NCBI GenBank assembly: GCA_905220665.1
Contig: CAJNAR010000023.1
Span: 1-64,000 of the forward strand
Direction: 5' to 3'
Length of the DNA: 64,000 bases
Origin: Albugo candida
Taxonomy: Eukaryota > Oomycota > Peronosporomycetes > Albuginales > Albuginaceae
Translations under genes and position numbers: made by a program
Shown here: positions 50,101 through 63,080 of the stretch, one piece after another
How the letters are laid out: each line of letters starts with the position of its first letter
Numbering within the stretch: position 1 is the stretch's first letter
Notes under the pieces: model-generated
Databases searched by the model: none
The model's input: only the letters and a program-made list of their open reading frames with translations
What the model was told of the DNA's origin: nothing

Positions 50101-52254
50101 CGATGTTTTGTTCGCTATCGATCTCATCGTTTGTACCGAAGTATCCTTTCTTTCGATATTGCATGTGCACTAGTAATGTAATCGACATATCGCATTGATG
50201 CGCTTAGGAGCATTGTGTGATGTTGAGGTGTCGGCATCGTGTGACTTTGATGCCTTTTAATTAGGTGGTATAGAGGCTTGTGGTGGAAGAACACGACACG
50301 GACTAACGGTGGATAAGTGGATGATTATAGTGTCGTCAAATCTGTGATCGAAAGCAAAATCCGCATGCTCCAGTGAAGCTACAGGCAACATTAGTTTGTT
50401 GTGCAATTTATTCGAAAGGGAATAAATATGAAATTCCCGCTACGATACTCGAGAAATGGGGTACGTCTTCGTAGAAGGATTTCCACTCGTATTCACGACA
50501 AGTACGACATGAAGACGAGCAAACTTGTAGCTAGTGTTTGGGCTTTTTCAAAGATTTATTTATATTCTTTTCATGCCCTGCATTCTTCGATATACTGTCT
50601 TTAGGAAATGCTCAGTGGTCAATGAATCTCTCAGACTGATGGAGAAGACAATGACGCTAAGATTCAGCCTCCGCAAATACAAAACGCACTTCGGCCTTTT
50701 CTTTCTTTCGTTTATAATGCGATTAGCTGATGGATGGAAGTATGATAGTACGAATTAAAGCACATCATGCGTGAGGTACATGTACGTGCATTTCCGGTTG
50801 CCGTACGCATATTAATGAGCTCGTAGTCAGTAAATAAGTTCTTGTTTTTTATCTTAACAGTAGGATTGACATCTTCCTGTATCCCTTCTCGATGTTATAC
50901 TGCCTTAAGGAATACAGAAACGATAGATAATCACTTTCCATGGGCTTGGCGCACCCTAATGCTGAGAAGGATTTGGAAACCATAAAAACGAAAAGATTCA
51001 TTCTCGCCCACTCTACTTATCGTGGAAGTTGATTGCCTCATCGTGGGTCCTTTTCGTTACCACTGTTCTAGTTCGCACAAACACACGATAGAGAAGAGAA
51101 AGCACTCGTAGACGCCAATCAGCATGTCTATCTTATGTCAAAATCTTTAAGCAATAGCTCGTCGAATAGGCAATCAGTATGCAGTTGAATGTTCTTTAAA
51201 AACGAGTAGAAGAATAATCGCTTAGAAAATTCACACATCCGCTCTTGTCGACAATATCTTCTGTTCCATAAATACCGAGGGTCATCAGTCCATGCGGTAA
51301 CTCACTGCATTATCAAAAGACAAGATGAAACGAGAAAGGTTCAACAAAAACGGATCACCGACACCAAATAAAAGCTAAGCCTGTAGTAACACGCTATTGC
51401 CTCCCTCGTGGATGATTATCATCTCAGTGTGAGCTAGGAGGATTATTTTTACTCGTACAGAGGAATATCTCATGCTCCACAATGAAATCTTCGTCATTAT
51501 TTAGTGATTATAACAAGTGATTTAGATCACTCTCCACGACCTGCATATCTCTCCGGTTTCAAGCCTTACGGCTTGCACCTACGTTTCACTTGAGGTCTGC
51601 AGTCTCAAAGTCAAACGGCTTGGACGTGACTTGAGTATCTTTTGAAGTCTTTTATACATCAGCTGATTTATGTCGCAGAAATACTGATAATCTCTTTTTG
51701 TGTCTCCCTTGTCGCTGTCAGATTTCATTGATACTTGACCAAAAATGAGCAATTAGAGCTCTTCTGTTTCGATTCAGCTGTTATGACATTATTGAAGATA
51801 ATCAGAAGGCTCTACTTCCTATGCACCTAAGATATTACATGCTAAAGGATTGGTAAGCGGTGATGGAAGTGGGACTCGTAAAGCCAACCCAGCTGCCGAC
51901 TCGAATTGTCGTTTCTTTGCCCTTCATACTGCGACAGTCACAATAGTCACGTCGTATGTTTACGTTCAAGGAGACTGAATCAATTTCAGTAGGAACAATG
52001 CTTCCGTTCTGTCACATGTAGTCGTTACTCCTTATAAAGTCGATCGCGTAGTTCTAGTTCGATTGAAAGCAGTATAAATGCCCTGTCGAGCCAAAGGATC
52101 TTGTTTGATAGCCGTGTTGAGCGACGAGATCGGGCTGCTGCGATTCAAATTCTTATGCGCATCAAACAACGGTCTCGATACCCTTTTTTATATTCCTATT
52201 GCGTACGATTTCACCATGCAGGAATAAGGTTCGCGTTGTGAAGAACGAGCTAAA
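47180..52254. other. Duplicated region without a supported gene (unit B)
   Basis: Diverged copies of unit A blocks with no convincing frame. Short frames at 49048-49461 (minus, 137 codons) and 50401-50758 (plus) show no domain, and I would not call them genes. Confidence 0.4.
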
Positions 52255-52299
52255 GTGTACTTTTGGATTTTGATATGAACGTGCGTGCAGTTAAAGCAC

Positions 52300-52620
52300 T
52301 TACCTTGGAACGTCGACACCATTTTTTATGTCGTCGATTAGTAACTCTCCATCGAGAAGACAAGGAACACAGGATTCACCTACTTGGCTCCCTTCGGTCG
52401 GCTCGTCGTGTGCAGAAAGCTTTTCTTCTTCACACATGATAGCAGATGTTGACGTATCCATTTCTATCCACACAGTTGGGCGTAATCTCTTTGCTGATGA
52501 CTGGCTCCTTTCAGCAGGCATCCAAATACTGGTTTCCCAGATTTGAGAAAATACTTCTTTCAAAATGTCATCCAAGATGGTAATTACGTTGCAGAAAGGA
52601 CAGTGGGATAGCCTTTAGTA
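52300..52620 (-). pseudogene. Unknown duplicated gene exon, copy B, with intact splice donor
   Basis: The minus-strand frame reads CPFCNVITILDDILKEVFSQ, continues with acidic sequence, and ends CLLDGELLIDDIKNGVDVPR, directly followed by GTAAGT, a perfect 5' splice site. The ATG at 52575 lies inside the conserved block, so the exon probably starts upstream. See 44874-45236 for the other copy. Function unknown; it might be a live exon. Confidence 0.45.
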
Positions 52621-52859
52621 AGATACAAAAAGATGCCGGGTCCATCTGGTATTTCATTATCCTCCCGTACAGAGATATTACGTTTTGGAGGACTCGAGGG
52701 GACACACCAGTGCCTATGCGCACTTCCGATAGAGAAGGCCTTAGAGCAAAATTAGGGGCACAGTTAAAAAAAAGGCCACCTACACAAGATAAACCATGTA
52801 AGGTTAACGTTTGTGCACATATAAATAATCTTAATCCAGCTATCATGGAACGCTATTCT

Positions 52860-53880
52860 ACATCTGAGACGGTTTCCAGATATCTGTAGCGAGTCAGCTA
52901 GCTGTTCGAGATATCCCGGCAAGCCCGTGAGCCTCTCACGAACCCGTTCCTCACCAACACAAAAGCGTCGGAACAGCAAATCGGTAAAGAGTAGGACAGT
53001 GGCCTGTTTATACTTATTCTAGATTTTGAGTGATGTAAATCTAGAAGATTTGAAAGATCTTTGTGACCGAGACCGTTAATAATAGAGGTTTAGGAAGTAA
53101 GAGAACTGCTTTTCGACTACGGAAGTTACTACACTATCCCAGGCGAAAAAGTAATGGCTACTATCGAGCTTGGTGAGCTGCATGAAAATTCAAAAAAGAA
53201 TGTTTCCCGTACCATCAGACAGACGTAAATATCTAAAAGTATCAACCTCATGATTGAAGCACAAGTCGTATATCACCATCGAATTAGCGCCATTTGGAGC
53301 TATCGTGAAATAACAGCTCAATCAAGTAATCACTCTTGATGCCTGCCCCAGATGTTCAGCATTCGGCAACGTGGTCGTAATTTTAAGCAAGACAAAACAC
53401 AATAAGCAGCTTCTCGCTTCCGTCCTCTTTCTATTTACTTTATGTCGAGTGGTTATTCAAGTGCTCGTTTTTTTACGTCTACAGCATCCGTTTCAGTCCT
53501 GCTTCTAATATTGTTGCGGATGTTCGTTCTTTTATGAAAGGCACATTCAATAACGGCGGAACAAAGAAAACTCGAAAATGGATTTTATTTTCCGTGGCAG
53601 AGTAGCCCTTTTTAATCGGTATAAAGGCCAAACTACGGTCATGATTGTAGCTAGTTCAATGCAGTAAAGCGAATTGAATTCATTTACGCACTTGAGCGAA
53701 AACCATCTTGGAAGTTGTTAATAATTTTATTATACGCGTATCGAGTAAGCGAGATGATGTGTGATATTCGCATGTCATTATCAGTGTAGGGTTGGGCATA
53801 AAGCTCCTAACGGCGTCATACACTCAACAACGAACAAATTTGCTTCACGTTGGCAATATCCTTACTGCATCTTTTCTCTC
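52860..53880. other. Intergenic stretch, no supported gene
   Basis: End of unit B and the space beyond it. No frame above 75 codons has any feature of note. It ends in a pyrimidine-rich TTTTCTCTCTAG at 53872-53883, a strong 3' splice-site candidate. Confidence 0.45.
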
Positions 53881-53883
53881 TAG

Positions 53884-54114
53884 ATGAAAGAAGAGCGATG
53901 CAAGGATCAAGTAGCGTTGGACACGTATCTTCTGAAGGAAATGGAAGACTTGGATCATGAGAAGCTTTTTGACGAAGAGCATAGTTTCTTTAGACTGGCA
54001 ACTTCGTACCACAAGATCGTGACACAGGATCAAGTTGAAGCCAAGTTGATTGTAGTCCAGCGTATGATCATCTTCTCAGAACGTTCTTCTCAAGTGGTTT
54101 GCACAATTGCATAG
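53884..54114 (+). CDS. Possible exon, charged helical protein fragment
   Basis: A frame of 76 codons begins immediately after the TTTTCTCTCTAG acceptor-like site and is rich in charged, helix-forming residues (LKEMEDLDHEKLFDEEHS). I found no partner exon upstream and recognise no domain. It is included because the acceptor and composition look real; it may be the remains of a gene. Confidence 0.3.
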   Translation: MKEERCKDQVALDTYLLKEMEDLDHEKLFDEEHSFFRLATSYHKIVTQDQVEAKLIVVQRMIIFSERSSQVVCTIA

Positions 54115-56299
54115 TCATGCAACTCCGATACAATGTCGTGATACAGAATTCAGGTTGAACGATCTCACTTTTGGCGATTCTCAGTCAGGTGACTTAAATC
54201 TAATCGTGCCGTGTCATTCTTGAGTCAGTAAAACTCTCTGGAAATAGACTTACGGTTGCCTATGCGTTTGAGCAAAAAAATCCAATAGAGAAGTCTTAAT
54301 ATTTGTTTCTCTCTGCAAATTGGTAGGCGACACACACAGTGCAAGATCTCTAGAGGACAGCAAGAAGTTTTAATACTATGCTACAAAGTTCGTTGATGTT
54401 CAATATCTTAGTTGAGAAGCTACAGATACATGGAATATGCGCATAAATTTTATTCTTCGACATGCGATGTTGCAGTTGCGTTTGTCTCAAGGTGGAAACA
54501 CTGGTGGCCATCTGTTGAGAGATGCATTCGAAAGTCTTAGTCGGCCAGCACGACAAAGTACGATGTCCGGAAAAGCTCCAATGCACTGCAGCATGCTAAT
54601 GTAGTATTTTTAGACTGAGTTGTCTAAAAGTGAGGCTCCTTTAAACTCTACATGAATCAACAAGTGTTTGACAATTGGTTTCGCTATTCGTCACACGTGT
54701 GAATGTATCGACTTCTGAGACGGTAAATGATCAAACGAATTAAAAAGTCTGCTTGGTCAATAAGCAATGGAACTTCGTTAGAACGTGATACATGTAATCG
54801 GACTCGATGCCAAACACACGTGCTACTTGTGCCAACATTCATTCGTCGGAGAAGCGAGATGCAATCAATTTATAACGCTTCTCTCTCTTTGTAAAGGTAC
54901 ACTTCTCTCTGAGTGTTTTACTCTACATATATTCCAAGCGATAGAAAATCGAAAAGACTTCTTAAAAGAAGTTATCCTTAGCAATACAGGCGCTCGAAAT
55001 CGCTTTAGAGGCCATCAACAGGTTCGCCTCTGTGGTTTTAAACAATTCTGTACGTCTTCAATCAGTAAAGTAAGAGCAGCTTTTTTTATTTTCCAAGGTG
55101 TAGGAAGATTGCTGCTTTTTGTGCGATCCCCAACCTCCACCATAAAGATGCGGGCATTTGATAGCTATAGCTGCATTCCGTACGCACTTGAAATTGATGA
55201 ATTTGAATATAGCGAACTCAATAAGCTAACATTAGTACCCATCCAGTTCATCAAATTAATGATTTTGTAGCGATCATTAGTGTATTTGGTAGGTTATTTA
55301 GCGAACACCATGTCGATGTTTATGTATCTGCATTCAGCGTTGTGTCTCTTTCCGACGCAACTTTGCCACAGCTTGTTGAGTACTATCGATCTGTAAGGGT
55401 TCCAATATGGGTCAGAAGCGTGCAAGTCATGGGCAGCGAAAGCTGTCTGTCTCGTATCTCAGCAGCAACAGCAACGGTGGAAAGAAACTAAATAAATGTG
55501 CAGGTAAGGTGATTTATCGCTTGCTTTCCAAGTAGTTACAATTCGTTGAAAATGCTGAAAAGCTGAAGGTTAAGGAATGTCGAGATATCATATAATCGTG
55601 AGAATTTATCTGCATCATACATGCGCGAATAAAGCCTAGCTCCTCATATCTCGTCTCTGAACACGACAGAATAGAACCATGCAAATACTTAATTGACGTG
55701 CAGCGACGATAGGCCCTAAATGATGAAAAGTGCTTTCACTCAAACCATTCGCACAAGTGTTGAAGGAATAGTAACACTTCCAACTCTATCTGTGAATAGA
55801 AATGTATATCACTTTGTCTTTAGAAAGCAGCTTTGGACTAAGATAGATGCACCTTCGTAAAAAGCATACGAAAGTGCACTTGAAGATTGAACCAAAACCT
55901 TCGGTCAAGGTCTATCGCTGAGAGAGCAAAACCTTGAGAGAGTATCATCGATAGTTACTATGAGTGGGGAAGTGTGTCAGACAATGACGGGCAGCCTCCG
56001 TATATACTTAGAAATATCAAATCTGATAATGACAGCTTTGATTCTATTTAGTAAAAAAATTCTGGAAAAAGAGCGCTGGCAAAAGATACTCCAGCAACGT
56101 ATGATGCTACTTCTTCTATTTCTCACTGCATTAGGAAATGACAAAAAATACACTTACAAAATATGAGGGTTTATAAAAGGAGAATACATTTTGCAGCAGC
56201 ATTTTTGTTGTTTGAAGTAAACACTTATTTCTTCCTCCTTTTGAAATGAAAAATAAGAGGGAAGGAACGACTTGTGTCGAGAGGGTCTGTGCTGATACA
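54115..56299. other. Third duplicated region, no supported gene
   Basis: A plus-strand frame of about 160 codons at 54785-55270 lacks an ATG and contains HTCYLCQHSFVGEARC; it could be a cysteine-bearing exon remnant. From about 55550 to 55960 the sequence matches 38380-38780 in unit A. Confidence 0.4.
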
Positions 56300-57120
56300 T
56301 CAAATTGCGGGCGCTGTCCACAAAATGATCCAAGCGTTCAAGTGGACGTCATCATTTTCATTCGGAGATGGGCAGATGTCCACTCTTTTGTTGAGCTGGT
56401 CGATATTGAGTTGCATGGCGTTTCCTTCAGCCTTAAAGTGCCGACAGTTTATATTTATTTTGGGGGGCTTGCGATGTGGTACCGGAGCATTATAAGGTTG
56501 TGCGCTGATAGAGATGAAAGTGAATAGTAGTGTGACGAATGACTTTTCTTCAAGCATTGGAGGTGTGATGAGCCTTGTAAATTTGTAAAATGAGCAGATA
56601 ATGCGTATAATACTGGCTCGAATGCTTCAGTATAGTATATACATTCATGACTACCAGTCTCTGCAACTTTTTGTGCTCTTAATCTGGCGGGCACCGATTG
56701 GTGCAAATACAATCGAGAATATTCTCATCCCTGATCCGTACTTACTCTGACTGTGTAATGCAGAAATGATGGGACACTTTCCAATGAGTGCGTTACTACA
56801 CTTCTTCAGACCGAAGTTGGTGATTGCCCAACATGACATTTACCACGTGGTAATTCCGTCTATCTAAAAATCGTTATGAATTCTATGATTACTTAGGAAT
56901 TATACGTTAGCTGAAAGTATGCCGATATCGTCTCTAGTTGTTTGCTGCGTTAATCTTATGCATTGTATAAAGCGATATAATTCATGAGCTCTGTAGAGTT
57001 CGGTAGAATGTAAACCTAATGTTGCACACGCAATTCTAATTTCCAAATAAGTCATAAGTTATGTGTCTGAGATTGCGCACATGATGGCACTGTCAACACT
57101 ATTCTTGTTAAGAACTCTTG
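55550..57120. repeat. Segmental duplication, partial unit C
   Basis: Diverged copy of about 38380-39930 in unit A: the block before member 2, member 2 against member 3, the shared upstream block (39280-39316 against 56570-56598), and a more distant match of 39800-39900 to 57010-57100. Confidence 0.6.
56300..56557 (-). CDS. Small secreted protein, 85 aa (member 3, truncated)
   Basis: The start at 56557 gives a signal peptide (MLEEKSFVTLLFTFISISAQ), then a short polar mature part with only two cysteines (NINCRHF, VDICPSP). It lies at the same position relative to the shared upstream block (CCTTGTAAATTTGTAAAATGA) as member 2. It is about half the length of its relatives, so it is probably a truncated paralogue. 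Confidence 0.5.
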   Translation of the reverse strand: MLEEKSFVTLLFTFISISAQPYNAPVPHRKPPKININCRHFKAEGNAMQLNIDQLNKRVDICPSPNENDDVHLNAWIILWTAPAI

Positions 57121-58575
57121 AGAGGCTAGATTTTTTACTTCGTATGGAGAAACTGTTGGAGTAGCTTTTTCAGAATTGAAATGGTCGAAGTATTCTCTCG
57201 GTGTATATATCATCTCTTAGAATGGGTACAAGTGGCTTGGTCAGGATTATTACGGTTGTACGATTATGGTTACTGATCGTAAGATGGGTTCTTATCGTGA
57301 TTCAGAGTGAAAGGAATTTGTATGTAGAGGCTAAAGTACATTTCAGCAACAATATTTGAACAACATCAGCGGTATATGAGTTGGAAGCGAACAGATCAGT
57401 GGCTCCAAGGAACACCTGGAAGTGAATAGATTGATTATCGCTATTCGGATGACATCACCCTGCACAGTAGTGTGGTGCATATTAAATGAGGATGGTGTGG
57501 ATGATATCAAAATTGCAGTGCGTAGCAGGATAGGGTCCGTTAAAATCCTCTCAGTTTGATAGGATTAGCTAATTCTATGCTTGCATAATGCTAACGCACG
57601 CCTAGGTAATGCTAACATGATAGCGCTGCCCGCTATCTTTCGACGTCAACTATCTTGTGCTCAATTCCCAATCATTCAGTCGAGTTCGCGTTTGCCTTTG
57701 TTCGTTCGTGATCATTCTTCTCAGACTATTACATAGCTCACGGTTTGTTCATGACAAAAAAATATACTATTTTATAAACTGAGTCCTAATAATTCACTGC
57801 TTTTAGGTCATTCATCACACAAAAAATATATTCAATAAACTTGGTCCTGTGGGTCCTGTTGTTGCAATTTCACATCTTCGTACGTTGCGTCCTACCCTCC
57901 TGAACGGCCACATCTACTTTCATGGGTGTATCCAAGGCTGCTACAACGAGATCAAATTCCGGCGAATTTCTTCGTCGATGATGCAGATGGTTGATTCCTT
58001 CGGGTCGATCGAGATGGCGTCCCACGCACTTGCACAGATACTGGTTCAAGGACAGCAGTTGAAGCAGCTGGAGTGACTAAAACTTAGCCAATCATATCAG
58101 ACTGTGGGATTTTTAACGGCTCCCTTTATTTAATTGAGTATAAGCCGTGAACATGAAGAACTGATTTTACGACAAATTAAGCAGGTTGCTTTGTGTTATA
58201 TGCTGCCACATATGTCTCTCTCTTCGAATCCTCGAACGCTGAAGGCTTGTCAATTTTGCTGTACGTTAGTATATGGTGACATCAGTAATGCTCGGAATTA
58301 CCAAAAGGTTTGGCACTGCTCGGAGCGCACTTGGTCTTACAACGAAATCAGTCTCTAATACTATTGCTTGTAGGATGTGCACAGCTACTTTTTTTGAACA
58401 GTTGAATGACACTTCCAATGATGTTTTATCCGTGGCAGTCAAATGGTGAGCAACTCGGCATACATGTTTGCGATTAATTGTATCAATTCTGTCTAGTTTG
58501 GTATTATGGTCACGAAAGTGAGTGATCGTCAAGCTGCGGAATTGTGCAATCTGATCCTTTATGACCAATCCGAGC
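56558..58575. other. Intergenic stretch before the LINE
   Basis: Contains the end of unit C. Plus-strand frames at 57849-58076 (NGHIYFHGCIQGCYNEIKF..., ending at a stop) and 58134-58358 have a coding-like look but no ATG context, domain or partner exon. I leave them unassigned. Confidence 0.4.
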
Positions 58576-58882
58576 TTCAGTTGAAGGTGTCTATATTACT
58601 AGAATTAGACTAAACTGACTTCTCTAGTTGCCTAGGCTATCTTAAATAACATATATACATATAAAAAACGTTTCGTGAAATACCTGTGAGAGATGATAAA
58701 ATGTCTTCTCGTTGATAATCTCGTATCGTAGTAGCCTCAGCACCCTTAATACGAGACTGTGTCCAGCTTGTAAATGCTGTAAAGTTGAAAAAAGATGGAA
58801 AGTTGTAAAAATGGTCCAAAAGTACCGTGTTGTGCCATTTGATGTGCGCCACACTACGGTGAGCAGAACCAGCCAACTAGGA

Positions 58883-61800
58883 CTAGGATCCGAGTTGCAC
58901 TTGCATTTTGACTTGTCTGTGCCGTACCCGCAGTAATGATCTTCGGCTTCTGAAAAATCCACCAAATGATCCTTGCGTTGCGAGTTGATCCAGCACCTTT
59001 GCAAGCCGAATGCGTTCGTCGTGGTCGTAACACTGTCTTCGAAAGTACCGAACGTGCGCACTAAACGTGGTGCAGATCACGGAAAGTGCTGGAATTGTCG
59101 GAGTTGCAGATCGCTGATCGAACAAATAACGATTCCGTTCTGTCCAGACGAAGTGCAGTGTCACCGCTTGCAATGCAAGCCATAAATCTGATATAATATC
59201 TAAATACTCTTGCCATTCCGACCGTAGTGTTGGTACGATTGCACATGCAATATGCGTCCAACGTGGTCGAGAGGAGAAAAACTGATCCCAACTAGGGAGT
59301 AACTCCCTCCATAACTGTGCCGTGTGATCGCACTCTAGAAAGAGATGTTGATCGGATTCCACTGCCCCACACGAAGGCTGCGTGCACAATATAATGTCGG
59401 ACTGAATATCCTTCAAGAACCAGAAACGAGATCGAACTGGCAACATTCGGAAGGCGAGACGAAACTGTAAATCCTCGAAAATTGGTAATACACGTTTTCG
59501 AAGATGCCGTGATGTAGCCATAAAAGTTCGAACTCGTTCTGAATCCAGTGCGTCCGATCTCTCCCGTGATGACCAATGTGTCGACATCGGATGACTCTTG
59601 GTTGGTTCGGGAGGTTTCCAGACGATTCGTGAGAGTTGTGAGCGTGAAATAGATGGAAAATAATGTTTCCTTTCCTTGCTTGTAACTCCCACATAAAATG
59701 ATCTGCCACTTGTGGTTGGTATAATCCAAGTGATGAGACCAATCGTCGAGTGGATACGCTGGAGAATCTGAGTGACTTCATTGTAAAGTCGACTCAGCAT
59801 CTTTTCTCCAGACGTGTCCGATGTGTTCAGCTCTTCGTCGTTTTAATACATGTCGACAAAATCTTCCTTCGTTGGCCATCTGTCGCTTTCACGAAAAAAG
59901 TCTTGCAAACTTCGAACGTCGAAAAGTGTAGCAAACGTTTTTCGAAATGTTCGATGTGGTTCATCCACCATGCCAAGATTATACCAAACGTTCTGCGTAC
60001 TCGGATGACGAGGAGCAGCTTCGTAATGTAATTTTTGGTCGCAGTGAAACCACATCGGTTCTTCCATGTAGTACTGACGGCGTTGTGAAACATTTAAATC
60101 TGATATTGAAATGCTCCAATCCATCTGATGCCACATTCTAAATGCTTGTGTCCACCATGACGATATGCTCTCCCATTGAACCATTTTCCCATGTCGATTT
60201 GGTGCGATGGTGAATATATCCATCGGCTTGTGTGGTCCAAAGGAAGGCTGGATAAGTTGCAATAATTCCGTCGAAGCAGTTGTCCAATTCGCAGGAATAA
60301 TTGTTGACGCATAGGAAGCGAACTGCTGAAGGAATTGAATACGTTGTAGCTTTAATCGTCCCACCAAAAAAGGAACTTGTAGTCCACCATCTTGTCGGCG
60401 AAGATATAAAAACTCTTTGCTGAGTAGGTGAACATGTTTTGAATCTTTTTTGTGTTTCCGACCAAGCACAAATCGATTTAACATCGATTGCCACTGTCGA
60501 ATTGTCGCTGCTGGTATGTCCACGTGCATCGTGTAATGCCACAAACGTGATAAAATCATCGTCTGCGCAACCAGTAGTCGACCACGAACAGTTCTTGCTC
60601 GTCGAAACCATACACCAAACCCATCGTAAAAACGCTTGTCGAGAGTTGAAATAACCATCGAGTAGTTGGTTTCTGGCCGAACGGAATACCCAAATACTTG
60701 ACCGAATCCTCCGGACCCATTATGGTCAAATTGGGAATACGTGGACATGGCTTGGTCCGATTCAACGAGAGCAAGGATGATTTACTCAAGTTGAGTTTCG
60801 CACCCGATCCATCGCAATAGACTTGGACGAGTTCGAGTTGCGTCAAAACACCATTTGGTGTCTCTGAAAGCAATGTCGAATCGTCCGCAAAAAATAATGC
60901 AGTTGCGACAGTCGTGCCATTAATCCAAATGCCATGTTCTTCATGTTGACGAAGTAAATTTCCCAAGGTTCGATCGTCATCAGAAAAAGTAATTCTGAGA
61001 GAGGATCACCTTGTTTCACTCCACGTTGTGGTGTAATGGACGGTGTGATATTTCCATTAATCAGCAACTGCGCCTTTGTGTTATTGTACAAAAGACGAAC
61101 CCAGTCGATGAAACTTTTTCCAACGCCCATTTTTTCCAAAACGCGAAACATGTACGTCCAATTGACTCGATCATAAGCTTTCTCAAAGTCGAGAAAAGTC
61201 GCATAAGCTTCCTCCCCACGATGAGTGACCAAGTCTTGTATGTCGGTCAGATGTCGAATATGGTGATGCATTGACCTTCCTCGCAGAAATGCTTTTTGAT
61301 CTTGATGGATCAATTTTGGCAAAAAACGTTGCAATCGATACGCCAACACTTTTGAAAGTACTTTCACATCGACGCAAAGTAGTGCGATCGGTCGATAGTT
61401 GCCAGGATCACCTCGTGATCCTTTTTTGTATAAAGGTGTGATTGCCGAGTGACGTTGTGATCGAAGTAAAATTCCTCTTTCCAGCTGATATTCGAACACG
61501 ATCTTCAGACACTCGCCAAACGTTTCCGGATCAAGCTGATAAAATGCAGCTGGTAGTCCATCCATACCTGGAGAAGAACTACTCCGCATGTGCTCGATCG
61601 CTTCCGCCATCTCGGTCGTACTTAACCGAGTGGAGAGACGGTCTTGCTCTGCTGAGGCAAGTGAAACTTGAATCGAATCGAGTAACTTTTTTTGCTTTCC
61701 TTCACTTGGAACATGTGAGTCGGTCTCAGAGCTATAAACAGAGCCCATGACGCCACCCCAATGATCTCTGAATTCGTCAATAATCTCCCTCGGGTTCGAT

Positions 61801-63080
61801 GTCACGGTACCACATTTTTTTGTAACATTTTCGATCGGCACGCGACGACAAGAACTATCCGGAGGGCGAAAAAAATGCTTTGAAGAGTTTTCCATATGCT
61901 TCACGTGATGGTAGAAGCTTTCATCTTGGTTGTATTTCGCGTTGTTTTCGACTGAAATTCTAAATTGTTGGAGACTCGATTCGTAAAAATACCGTGACTC
62001 ATTGGTGTCTTGAATGCGATATCGAGCTGCTGCGACTTCCAAAACACGCTGGCTAGACTCAACATCACGTCGGCTATCTTTTGTAACCTTTTTTTCAATG
62101 CTTTGAAGCTGTTTCTTGATTTTCGTCCTCCAACTTTCCCACATTTTACCGGGATTCGAAGTTGTCGGTAACTGTTCGAGCACCAAAATCGCTTCCAATT
62201 TGATTGCTTCGACAACTTTAGGATATTCAAATAGTCGTAATGACCATTTCCAATATCCTGGACCCGTAGATTGAGTTGGATTTGCAAAAGGTACTTTTTG
62301 TGCCAGATGATCTCCCGCATGTCGTGGACGAAAATACTCAGAGGTTTTGTATACCATGTTGAATAGCTCTTCCGACATGCAAATATAATCAAGTCGATTC
62401 TTGCGAGGTAATGGTCCTGTAAATACTGTTTCAGTCGGATGTTGGATTCGCCAAGCGTCTACCACACCCAACTGTGAAAGCCATTCCAAACACGCTAATC
62501 GACTTGGTTCGTGTCGAATTGTTCCACTCGAAGCATCGATAGCTGGATCGAGTGGTGTGTTGAAATCACCAAATACGATATGTGTTGCGGTCGATTCGAA
62601 AGTGTTGGAAAGCAATAACTCATAAAAACGCACTCGTTCCTCGGCCTTGACCGGAGCATATACATTGTGAATATACACCGGTGCATCGTGAATGAGAAGA
62701 CGCAGAACCAAATAACGATTTCGAATGTTTCGTTCGGTGAGTTCTTCAGCTGTTGAGTAACCGGGAAAGTCTGAACGAAGGATTGTGATGACGCCGCCAC
62801 TGCGGTTTTAAGTCGGATGGAGGAAAGCAGTGTTGTGGTCATTGCCAAACATATTGTGCTGCATTTTTGAGGATAATAAAAATTGAAATGATTCCAGTTG
62901 GTTGTGATCGTGAAACTTGGTTTCTTGAACACAACAAATGGAGTGTTGTGATAGGATGTGGTCGATAAAAAGATGACCATTTTTATGAATTCCATTAACA
63001 TTCACCGTGAGTGCTGAGATATTGTTCCACGTCGAAATAATCGAGGAGCCCTTAGCATTCACGCTGAAGTGGACCAGTAA
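58883..63080 (-). pseudogene. LINE ORF2: endonuclease, reverse transcriptase, zf-RVT
   Basis: Endonuclease N terminus: ISALTVNVNGIHKNGHLFID ... CCVQETKFHDHNQLE, then (past TAA 62808-62810) NRSGGVITILRSDFPG, YIHNVYAPVK, HIVFGDFNTPLDP and RLDYICM. Reverse transcriptase: SSSSPGMDGLPAAFYQ, YRPIALLCVD, FLDFEKAYDRVNW, TPQRGVKQGDPLSELLF. After a missing base at about 60965 comes the catalytic FFADDST (about 60880). A second missing base near 60670 leads to DKRFYDGFGVWFRRARTVRG. After TAA 59843-59845 comes the zinc-finger region FRLAFRMLPVRSRFW ... CGAVESDQHLFLECDHTAQL. The frame has no ATG near its start and overlaps ORF1 by about 30 bp in the +1 frame. Confidence 0.93.

Larger units (their letters stand above)
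45575..53222. repeat. Segmental duplication, unit B
   Basis: The second unit; see unit A for matched blocks. It contains a LINE fragment (46268-46926) that unit A lacks, so the LINE arrived after the duplication. Confidence 0.75.
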
